From assembly GCA_023249255.1 (NCBI GenBank), contig JAHFCY010000060.1, positions 1-12,906 on the forward strand: a stretch of DNA of 12,906 nt, given 5' to 3'. Positions within the stretch are counted from its first letter, which is position 1. Each line of letters opens with the position of its first letter. The notes under the pieces were generated by a model. The model saw only the letters and a list, made by a program, of their open reading frames with translations, had not been told where the DNA came from and did no database searches. Source of the stretch: Candidatus Lindowiibacteriota bacterium. GTDB taxonomy: Bacteria; Lindowbacteria; 2-12-FULL-62-27. The translations under genes and the position numbers were made by a program. Of the stretch, positions 7,334 to 12,906 are shown piece by piece.

Positions 7334-8215
7334 TTAACATTTTCCCTCCACTTTACAGAGCGGAAACCCGAGTTGTTCGCGCAGTTTCAGGAAGCCGGCG
7401 GCGGAAAGCGATGCGAGCTCCCGCACGCGCAGGATGTATTTCATCCGTTCCGACACGCTGATCGCGCCGCGGGCGTCGAGGAGGTTGAAGGTGTGCGAGC
7501 ACTTCTGGACAAACTCGTAGCCGGGCAGGACCAGGCCGCCGCCGATGAGCCGTTTCGCTTCGGACTCAAACGTCTCAAACAATTTGAACAAAATCTGCGG
7601 ATCGGATTTTTCGAAATTGTACGTCGATTGCTCCCACTCGTTTCGCTGGTGCATTTCGCGGTACGTGATCGACTCGTTCCACTTCAGATCATAGACGTTG
7701 TCGACGCCCTGAAGCGACATGCAGATGCGCTCAAGGCCATACGTGAGTTCGACCGGAATCGGATCGAGCTTGATCCCGCCGACTTCCTGAAAGTACGTGA
7801 ACTGCGTGATCTCAAGACCGTCCAGCCAGACTTCCCAGCCGAGGCCCCACGCGCCGAGCGTCGGTGATTCCCAGTCGTCCTCGACAAACCGGATGTCGTG
7901 CCCGCGTTCGCTGACGCCGAGCGCCCGAAGCGAGCCGAGATAAACATCCTGCACGTCGGCCGGCGCCGGTTTGAGGATGACCTGATACTGGTAGTAGTGC
8001 TGGAGGCGGTTGGGATTTTCACCGTATCGGCCGTCTGTAGGCCGGCGAGACGGCTCAACGTGCGCGACACGCCATGGCTCCGGCCCGAGTGACCGCAAAA
8101 ATGTGTTCTGGTTGAACGTCCCCGCGCCGACTTCCAACCCCGCCGGCTGGACGACGATGCACCCGCGTTTTGACCAGTAGGAATTCAGCGCGAAGATCAG
8201 GTCCTGGAAATACAT
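7334..8215 (-). CDS. glyQ: Glycyl-tRNA synthetase alpha subunit
   Basis: The product has 293 residues, against 303 in E. coli, and the match is close along the whole length. It contains the class II catalytic core: LEVGAGTF (27-34), LGPEPW (43-48), motif 2 as [20 protein letters not shown] (55-74), [20 protein letters not shown] (109-128), FTYFQEVGG and motif 3 GLER (160-163), then HSFNLLDAR-like [18 protein letters not shown] near the end. It activates glycine with ATP and pairs with GlyS. The start is the ATG at 8215, giving the family opening [14 protein letters not shown]; it is 11 nt from the inverted repeat at 8226-8327, with no Shine-Dalgarno sequence that I can see. It sits between cutA (upstream) and glyS (downstream), on the same strand. 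Confidence 0.97.
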   Translation of the reverse strand: MYFQDLIFALNSYWSKRGCIVVQPAGLEVGAGTFNQNTFLRSLGPEPWRVAHVEPSRRPTDGRYGENPNRLQHYYQYQVILKPAPADVQDVYLGSLRALGVSERGHDIRFVEDDWESPTLGAWGLGWEVWLDGLEITQFTYFQEVGGIKLDPIPVELTYGLERICMSLQGVDNVYDLKWNESITYREMHQRNEWEQSTYNFEKSDPQILFKLFETFESEAKRLIGGGLVLPGYEFVQKCSHTFNLLDARGAISVSERMKYILRVRELASLSAAGFLKLREQLGFPLCKVEGKC

Positions 8216-8225
8216 TTAAACCAAG

Positions 8226-8327
8226 GCCACAGACAGACAACCACAGACATTCACAGACACAGACCGGAGACATGGTTGAGGGGCGGGGTGGACAGCCTGT
8301 GTGTGTCTGTCCGTGTCTGTGTGTGGC
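8226..8327. repeat. CACAGACA-type inverted repeat between cutA and glyQ
   Basis: This is a second member of the family at 7210-7325. The left arm (8226-8266) has CACAGACA units and ends in ACCGG followed shortly by CATG, just as the left arm of the other copy does. The right arm (8293-8327) shares CTGTCCGTG and CTGTGTGTGGC with the other copy but is about one repeat unit shorter. It fills most of the 137-nt gap upstream of glyQ. No open frame or terminator is evident. Confidence 0.7.
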
Positions 8328-8333
8328 TTCATG

Positions 8334-8359
8334 TTTTCATCATGTGTTTTCATCATGTG
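8334..8359. repeat. 13-bp tandem duplication over the cutA stop
   Basis: TTTTCATCATGTG occurs twice in direct tandem (8334-8346 and 8347-8359). The cutA TGA (8353-8355 on the minus strand) is inside the second unit. It looks like a slippage duplication just after or over the end of cutA. Confidence 0.7.
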
Positions 8360-8685
8360 GACGTCTCGTCAGCGAGCCAGCGAAGATAATCGGGATTGCC
8401 GCCTTCGATCCGCAGGGCGATGACTTCGGGCACGGAGTACGAGTGCAGTCGTTTGACCTCGGCCGTAAGCGCGCCAAGATGCGTCTCCTGCGTCTTGATA
8501 ACCATGACGCATTCCGCCGCATCCTCGATTTTGCCCTGCCACCAGTAAAGAGACCTCGCCCCCGGCACGATATTGACGCATGCCGCCAGCCGCTTCTCCA
8601 GAAGCCCGCGCGCTATCCGCGCCCCCTGCTCGGCCGTCTCGCACGTGACCAGCACAACCATTGTCTCGGGAAGTGACTCAATCAT
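8353..8685 (-). CDS. cutA: CutA1 family divalent-cation tolerance protein
   Basis: The product has 110 residues, the usual CutA1 size. Family hallmarks are VVLVTC (10-15), ACVNIVPGARSLYWWQGKIE (35-54), ECVMVIKT, HSYSVPEVIALRI and GNPDYLRWL near the end. CutA1 proteins are trimeric, ferredoxin-like and PII-shaped, and were named for copper/divalent-cation tolerance; the molecular role remains unclear. The ATG at 8685 is used; the internal ATG at 8661 (MVVLVTC) is an alternative, and neither has a clear ribosome binding site. It is the first gene of the same-strand run cutA, glyQ, glyS, murJ-like. A TTGACG -35-like box lies at 8717-8722 on the minus strand, but no convincing -10 accompanies it. 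Confidence 0.94.
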   Translation of the reverse strand: MIESLPETMVVLVTCETAEQGARIARGLLEKRLAACVNIVPGARSLYWWQGKIEDAAECVMVIKTQETHLGALTAEVKRLHSYSVPEVIALRIEGGNPDYLRWLADETST

Positions 8686-8745
8686 GGGAAAAAGAACTAC
8701 TTTGGGTCGGAGATTACGTCAACGGCGGCCGGGCGGGAACGAAAT

Positions 8746-8777
8746 CAAATGTCAATGATGTCAATACCCGGCCCCAT
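8746..8777 (+). repeat. 32-bp transposon-associated repeat, copy R1
   Basis: R1 matches R3 (12684-12715) in the same orientation, with one mismatch (AATGATG instead of AATAATG). Identity extends four bases outward as AAAT on the left side. It reads CAAATGTCAATGATGTCAAT and then ACCCGGCCCCAT. It lies 26 nt beyond the stop of the DHH-family gene and 60 nt upstream of cutA. The rest of the 118-nt gap (8686-8803) holds no gene I can support. Confidence 0.9.
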
Positions 8778-8803
8778 TCCCCGTCCGCAATCATTGTATC
8801 GTT

Positions 8804-11668
8804 CTATATTCGGATATTCAGAAATTCCATACGATTCGGAACGGTGCCGACGATCGTGTACCCGGATTGATCGGCCGTCATCAGCCCGAATAAATCGCAC
8901 AAACGATAGATGTCCTCCTTGTTCAGCCAGCGCGATTTCCGCGGAATGTATTTGCTCAACCGCCCGCTCGCGATCCCGACCCATTCCGTCCCGGCGTCTT
9001 CCGACCAGCCAAGGCCCTTGGCCAGACGATCGACATTCAATCGTTTTGCCGGGTCGTTCACGTTATGGATGACGATCGAGTTCAGCCCCGTCTGGCAATA
9101 GACCAGATAATGAACGTCCGTTCTGCGGCGAACGTCATTGTAGACGTGAAGATAACTGACCGGGGTATCGGGCGTTTTATCGGGCGCTTTGACGAAAAGC
9201 ACAAAAATTCGGTCGGATTTGGGGTTTGGGCCGGTCAGTTCAAGCTTGAGGGAGTTCTCATGCATCCGCTCCAGAATTTTGTTCTGTTCATCGCTCATCT
9301 GCATATCCGGCGGCATGACGCCGATGAGGTCTAATCCGCACTTCGACGCAATCCGCTCGCCGATATACCACAGGTACTGAAGAAAATTCAGGTCATTTAT
9401 CTTTGAAAATATCCGCCGGGGAAACGCCGGGTTTTGATCGGGCCGGCAAGTCGCCGCGCCGCTGTGGCCGCCGTCCGCCCGGCACCCCAGATGCTGGGCC
9501 AGAAGGCTTAGGTCAAAGGTGAAATCCTCCTTGTTGGATTTTCGCATCTGCAGCATGCTTGAGTCGTAACAATAAAAAAAATAATCGCACGGGTACTTCT
9601 TCCCGCCCAGCAGGTATCCCATCGCGGACGCCACGTTGATTTGAGGGTCGCTAAACGGAGGCAACACGGCGAGAATATGGATGCGGCGCTCCTCTCCCTC
9701 CTCCCCCGCGCAGCCCAGCACGATATGTCCGATGGCCTGTTCGGTCAGCGGAAGAACTTTCGACAGTTTCCCGTCGAAGGATTTCACGCCTGACGCCCAT
9801 CCGGCGAGAGACATGACCTGATCGGCCGATTTTTCGTCTTTGAGGGTTCGAGCGAGAGTCAGAACCATATCGATTTTACTGTGCTTTAATCCAATCACTC
9901 TGGACAACTGCATCGCCAGGTCAATTCTCTCGATCGCCAAATCCTGGCAGTGCGCCAGATTTCTCAATTTGCTCAACCCGCCGTTGTCCCACGGCTTGCC
10001 TTGGACATATTGCTCATAAATAAGGTCCGCGCCGCATTTTTGCCGATCCACGGGCAGTTCTTCGCCGCGCGGCAAACTGGAAAGCTTGATATGGCCGATG
10101 TATCCCTGTTCTTTGAGCTCTTGAAGTTTATTCAGAATGGCCGGAGTGTACGGATGATGGTCGTCAATAGCCGCGATGGTAATGTCGTGGTCCTTCAGAA
10201 ATTTGATCTCGCGTTCCATCAGGTCAAGCGAAACCTTCATGGCCCGGTCGATGCCCTCGGGGTCGGCGAACGCGTCCGTCTCCTCCTCGACGTAAGCGCC
10301 GCTTGTTTCGGCGTCGGGATTGATTTCGGACGGAAAATAGATGTGGTTCATCTCGTCGAACGTCGCGCTGAAACGATAGGCCTCATCGGGCGACGCGGGC
10401 CTGTAAAAAACCTCGATCAATCCGTTCCGGTCCGTCACCTGACAAACTTCAGGTCCCGCGTCTTCCGTTCCATCGGGCAAAACAAATGCGCCGCTTCCTT
10501 CAAGACGCCTTACGACAATTTCGATGTTGGACACCGCGATTCCCGACGCCTCGTACATCACCATTAAACGGACGGGGACAAGACCGTCTTTCGATTCCGG
10601 CGGCCGGGGATTTTTAATTTGTTCCGTGATTTCCACGAGCGAATGCAGGCAGGTGCGGATGTTTTGGATGGCCGATTCCACTCCTTCATCGCCCATCGGA
10701 GTTTGAGGCGTCATGTTGATGAGGTCGGTAAAATAATTCTTGAGCGCGGCTCTGACACTCTCAATGTCCTCTGTGATTTTCGCCGTCAATTTGGGGCTGA
10801 CCTGATCGAGCCGAAGTTCCCGGATTTGTTTCAGGCCGCGAATGGCATAGGCCACCGTCTCGACGGCCAGAATGAGAAGCGCGGGCGTATTCTCGATCTG
10901 CCAATGCGTGGACGAATCCTCCTCGGCGGCCTTCAGTAAAGCGAGGATATATCTCTTTTCGGCGGCGGCATCATATTTTTTATCCAAAACGATATCGATG
11001 AGGTCCTGCTTCGTCCGGGATTCGGTCGCGCCCGACAATCTCCCCCGAAGCCGATCGAGATCGGCGCCCGTTGCAGCTTGGATTATTTGGTCAACCCATT
11101 CACCGATGACGGATGAGAGCGCCGGGTCGGCCGTCGTTTTCGCGACGATGTTCAAATAGGCGAGATTGTAAAAAAGGTAAATGAGGTTGTTGCCGGCTTT
11201 GATCGCCGCCGATTCCTGATGTTCGATCACCTTTGAATATTGAAGAAATATTTGATTCGACACTGCTTTCAGGCCGGGCGAAATAACCGCGCTGTAATCC
11301 GCGATCCATCGGCGGTACTCGGTAAACAGATGGGTGAATTCGTTCAAATATTTTATGGCCTCTTCTTCCGTAACCAGAATCATCTTGATCCGAGGAACGA
11401 GCGCGTCGATCGGAAAATCCGGCAGATAAATGTCCGAGCCGCGATGGATCACCAGATGAAACAGCCCTTCCGAATAGTTCACGAAGTCAAACGCGTAATC
11501 CTGTCCGTACACAGGTTCCCGGCCCAGAACTTCCTTCAGATGATTTTGGGCCCAGACCGCGTAAAAAACGTTGGAAGCGACCGTGTCCAAGTCCCCGCCG
11601 CTTTCCTTGCCCATCCCATCCCGCATGCCTTTTCCATGAATAATAAAAACTTTTTTTCGATAGCTCAT
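8804..11668 (-). CDS. Large DHH/DHHA1-family phosphoesterase-like protein with a split core and tandem DHHA1 domains
   Basis: The product has 954 residues with no signal peptide or membrane helix. The ATG at 11668 (MSYRKKVFIIHGKG) is chosen; the frame is open to 12019, but the extra part overlaps the transposase gene and translates the 32-bp repeat. Domains by eye: residues 1-90 are an N-terminal DHH half with motif I GGDLDTVAS (24-32; Asp26, Asp28, Ser32), like the PPX1/PRUNE DLDS motif, and SDIYLPDF (78-85) as a motif II candidate. Residues 91-355 are mostly helical and unrecognised. Residues 364-448 form a beta-rich, Ig/Big-1-like stretch (VTDRNGLIEVFYRP). Residues 475-505 resume the DHH core, ending in AAIDDHHPYTP (500-509). 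LAHCQD (571-576) is a motif IV candidate. Residues 663-745 are DHHA1 with DGGHSGAA (732-739), and 821-905 are a second DHHA1-like copy without GGH. Metal-dependent cleavage of a phosphodiester or phosphoanhydride is the family expectation; the substrate is unknown. It is framed by repeats R1 and R2. Confidence 0.75.
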   Translation of the reverse strand: MSYRKKVFIIHGKGMRDGMGKESGGDLDTVASNVFYAVWAQNHLKEVLGREPVYGQDYAFDFVNYSEGLFHLVIHRGSDIYLPDFPIDALVPRIKMILVTEEEAIKYLNEFTHLFTEYRRWIADYSAVISPGLKAVSNQIFLQYSKVIEHQESAAIKAGNNLIYLFYNLAYLNIVAKTTADPALSSVIGEWVDQIIQAATGADLDRLRGRLSGATESRTKQDLIDIVLDKKYDAAAEKRYILALLKAAEEDSSTHWQIENTPALLILAVETVAYAIRGLKQIRELRLDQVSPKLTAKITEDIESVRAALKNYFTDLINMTPQTPMGDEGVESAIQNIRTCLHSLVEITEQIKNPRPPESKDGLVPVRLMVMYEASGIAVSNIEIVVRRLEGSGAFVLPDGTEDAGPEVCQVTDRNGLIEVFYRPASPDEAYRFSATFDEMNHIYFPSEINPDAETSGAYVEEETDAFADPEGIDRAMKVSLDLMEREIKFLKDHDITIAAIDDHHPYTPAILNKLQELKEQGYIGHIKLSSLPRGEELPVDRQKCGADLIYEQYVQGKPWDNGGLSKLRNLAHCQDLAIERIDLAMQLSRVIGLKHSKIDMVLTLARTLKDEKSADQVMSLAGWASGVKSFDGKLSKVLPLTEQAIGHIVLGCAGEEGEERRIHILAVLPPFSDPQINVASAMGYLLGGKKYPCDYFFYCYDSSMLQMRKSNKEDFTFDLSLLAQHLGCRADGGHSGAATCRPDQNPAFPRRIFSKINDLNFLQYLWYIGERIASKCGLDLIGVMPPDMQMSDEQNKILERMHENSLKLELTGPNPKSDRIFVLFVKAPDKTPDTPVSYLHVYNDVRRRTDVHYLVYCQTGLNSIVIHNVNDPAKRLNVDRLAKGLGWSEDAGTEWVGIASGRLSKYIPRKSRWLNKEDIYRLCDLFGLMTADQSGYTIVGTVPNRMEFLNIRI

Positions 11669-11752
11669 GTCACGAGAACTCGACTTTCCGTCAATCCATA
11701 TCCCGTCCCAGCGGCGAACGGCGCGGCGATCAGAGGAAGGTGAAGTTGGGCC

Positions 11753-11788
11753 GGGACATGGGACATGGGGCCGTGGGACATGGGGCCG
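11753..11788 (+). repeat. GGGACATG short tandem repeat next to R2
   Basis: GGGACATGGGGCCG occurs twice with a 15-bp period (11760-11773 and 11775-11788), preceded by a partial unit GGGACATG at 11753-11760. The last unit runs into R2. It lies in the 130-nt gap between the DHH-family start and the transposase stop; I see no other feature there. Confidence 0.7.
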
Positions 11789-11811
11789 GGTATTGACATT
11801 ATTGACATTTG
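11780..11811 (-). repeat. 32-bp transposon-associated repeat, copy R2 (inverted)
   Basis: R2 is the exact reverse complement of R3 at 12684-12715 over 32 bp. It contains two direct 9-mers, TATTGACAT. The TAA stop of the transposase (11799-11801 on the minus strand) lies inside it. Because it is inverted relative to both R1 and R3, it forms an inverted pair with R3 around the transposase gene and with R1 around the DHH-family gene. Confidence 0.93.
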
Positions 11812-12668
11812 GCGGAGCGTTGAAAAGCATGAATGACGGCGGATGGCGTTCGATCAAAGACCCGGGCGATTTCGCTTGGGGCGTATCCCTCTTCGTATAA
11901 TTTGGCCATGATGCCTTGTCGAACTCGAGACTGCTTTCTCCTTTTCCCAAGCATCCGCAATTCCTCAAGTCGGCATCCTTGAGCGGCCGCTTCCTCCGTC
12001 GCTCGACTTTCGATTGCACTCATCCCTCGACGCTCCCGCCATCGACCGCGTGGTCTGCCGACCTCCCGCCGTTCAAGTTTCTTCTCCTCACCCGCTTCTC
12101 CAACAAACGTGTTGAACACCTTGACGTCCGCGGGATCGGATTCATCGATCGTTGCAAGATAAACGCGACGACCCGCTTCGCCTTCAAATCCGGGTACACG
12201 CGCAACCTCCACCATAGGATTCGCCCGGCCATATCGATAATATCCGTCTGAACTCCATCGATAGTCCTTGGACCGTCGAACCAGTTTTGCGGCCACAGGA
12301 TTTTTGTGGATGTATCGAACAAGATTCACCAGATACCGATCATCCAGCACCAAGTAGGCCTTGTACCGGCCTTGAAACACATACCCGCGCTTTCGATATT
12401 TCCGGTTGAAATATCTGGCATAGCGAGAATGGACCAATTGCATGATTCGGGATAGACGTTCAAATCCACGGTAGATCAAGAGGTGGACGTGATTGGACAT
12501 CAGGCAATAGGCGCCCAGCGTCCCACGACATCTCGTCAACGCATTTTGTAGTTCTATCAAGTACAGATTGTCATCTTGAGGTGAATGGAACAAACATTCA
12601 CCGCGCTGGCCGCGAGCGACAACGTGGTACCACTGATCTTCAACGTCAATTCTTACCGGTCTGGCCAC
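11799..12668 (-). CDS. REP-associated tyrosine transposase (Y1/HUH) with DnaA-like C-terminal HTH
   Basis: The product has 289 residues. It opens with MARPVRIDVEDQWYHVVARG, a typical RAYT N-terminus. The HUH motif is NHVHLLI (His60, His62). The likely catalytic tyrosine is Tyr119 in RYIHKNPVAAKLV, preceded by YVFQGRYKAYLV and followed by DYRWSS; all catalytic residues appear intact. RAYTs are often shorter (roughly 150-230 residues). The extra C-terminus has a charged linker (190-225) and then SRVRQGIMAKLYEEGYAPSE to SAVIHAFQR (247-284), which resembles the DnaA domain IV helix-turn-helix signature and would bind DNA. Start: GTG at 12668, because no in-frame ATG gives the family N-terminus; a short AGG lies just upstream. 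The stop falls inside repeat R2. The enzyme would cut and move single-stranded DNA at the flanking repeats. Confidence 0.9.
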   Translation of the reverse strand: MARPVRIDVEDQWYHVVARGQRGECLFHSPQDDNLYLIELQNALTRCRGTLGAYCLMSNHVHLLIYRGFERLSRIMQLVHSRYARYFNRKYRKRGYVFQGRYKAYLVLDDRYLVNLVRYIHKNPVAAKLVRRSKDYRWSSDGYYRYGRANPMVEVARVPGFEGEAGRRVYLATIDESDPADVKVFNTFVGEAGEEKKLERREVGRPRGRWRERRGMSAIESRATEEAAAQGCRLEELRMLGKRRKQSRVRQGIMAKLYEEGYAPSEIARVFDRTPSAVIHAFQRSAKCQ

Positions 12669-12683
12669 AGGGTGAACCTAAAT

Positions 12684-12715
12684 CAAATGTCAATAATGTC
12701 AATACCCGGCCCCAT
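12684..12715 (+). repeat. 32-bp transposon-associated repeat, copy R3
   Basis: R3 starts 15 nt upstream of the transposase GTG, is perfectly inverted relative to R2, and is in direct orientation relative to R1. It is followed by CCATTTTGG twice in tandem (12712-12720 and 12721-12729). Confidence 0.93.
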
Positions 12716-12906
12716 TTTGGCCATTTTGGGGCGCGGGCGGCGTGAAGAGCAGGCTTGAGCGCGAGGGATCGGCAGCGCGGATGAGGAGACGGAGGGGTTT
12801 GCCGGTGCGGAAGGGATGGGGGATTCGGACGGTTTTCCAAGTGGGAGACGGGGGTGGAGAAATGGTCTGCACTCCGACTTGAACGCCGCCCGAAAAAAGG
12901 CCCATG
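12716..12906. other. Right-edge region with no supported gene
   Basis: The 191 nt from R3 to the window edge are GC- and G-rich on the plus strand. A minus-strand frame is open from the right edge to a TGA inside R3 (12699-12701), translating to a Pro/Arg/Ser-rich sequence of 68 residues. A plus-strand frame is also open for about 50 residues. Neither resembles a family I know. The minus frame could be the 3' end of a gene cut off by repeat R3, or noise. Confidence 0.3.

Larger units (their letters stand above)
11780..12715 (-). mobile_element. RAYT transposase unit bounded by 32-bp inverted repeats
   Basis: The unit is 936 bp. It has perfect 32-bp inverted ends (R2 and R3) around one Y1/HUH transposase gene that nearly fills it. 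RAYT enzymes are known to act on REP-like palindromic or paired repeats beside their genes. Here the ends are inverted, but I do not see the classic REP hairpin with a GTAG/GGAG-type foot inside each repeat. I found no target-site duplication, in keeping with the single-strand mechanism of HUH transposases. Confidence 0.72.

Noticed and set aside
7210-8327. CRISPR array from the short repeated units
   Set aside because: The units are degenerate, only about 6-9 bp, lack unique spacers of constant length, and are arranged as inverted arms.
8216-8352. T-box riboswitch before glyQ
   Set aside because: Glycyl synthetase leaders in Firmicutes carry T-boxes, but I see no T-box consensus or antiterminator here, only the CACAGACA repeat.
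8694-8722. Promoter of cutA (TTGACG at 8717-8722, TAGTTC at 8694-8699 on the minus strand)
   Set aside because: The -35 is good and the spacing is 17, but the -10 matches poorly and the start site would fall almost on the cutA ATG.
11669-12019. N-terminal extension of the DHH-family frame up to 12019
   Set aside because: It overlaps the transposase gene in another frame, translates repeat R2, and has no resemblance to a protein domain; MSYRKKVFIIHGKG at 11668 is a natural start.
8746-12715. Known named phage-defence system in the accessory segment
   Set aside because: A single DHH-family gene next to a transposase does not match any defence system architecture I know; claiming one would be invention.

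Overview
The window looks like a Gram-negative bacterial chromosome segment that is fairly GC-rich. Evidence for this: two envelope-spanning efflux/secretion adaptors with a membrane anchor or export signal, a MurJ/MviN-family flippase, and two-subunit (alpha + beta) glycyl-tRNA synthetase. A small histone-fold protein of the Bdellovibrio/Leptospira type points to a lineage outside the usual model groups. I cannot name the phylum from the sequence alone.

Layout. (1) Positions 1-3131, plus strand: a two-gene adaptor operon. The first gene enters from outside the window and encodes tandem GAF sensor domains, one transmembrane helix and an HlyD-type adaptor. The second, 2 nt downstream, is a stand-alone exported HlyD/RND-type adaptor. 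(2) Positions 3128-3307, minus strand: a 59-residue bacterial histone gene whose stop codon overlaps that of the second adaptor. It has a strong Shine-Dalgarno sequence and a palindrome-rich upstream region. (3) Positions 3416-8685, minus strand: a housekeeping run in the order cutA, glyQ, glyS, murJ-like. The intergenic gaps on either side of glyQ each contain an inverted repeat built from degenerate CACAGACA/TGTCTGTG units. (4) Positions 8746-12715: an accessory segment with three copies of a 32-bp repeat. It holds a 954-residue DHH/DHHA1-family protein of unusual architecture and a REP-associated tyrosine (Y1/HUH) transposase. (5) Positions 12716-12906: no gene I can support.

The most interesting item is the 954-residue protein at 8804-11668. 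Its N-terminus carries a DHH-family motif I (GGDLDTVAS). Roughly 390 residues of helical and Ig-like sequence follow before the DHH motif (IDDHH) appears. After that come two copies of a DHHA1-like domain; the first has the GGHxGAA signature and the second has lost it. The gene is framed by inverted copies of the repeat that also bounds the neighbouring transposase gene, so it may be cargo. Other points of interest are the histone gene, the GAF-to-adaptor fusion, and a MurJ-like protein missing several charged residues important in E. coli MurJ.
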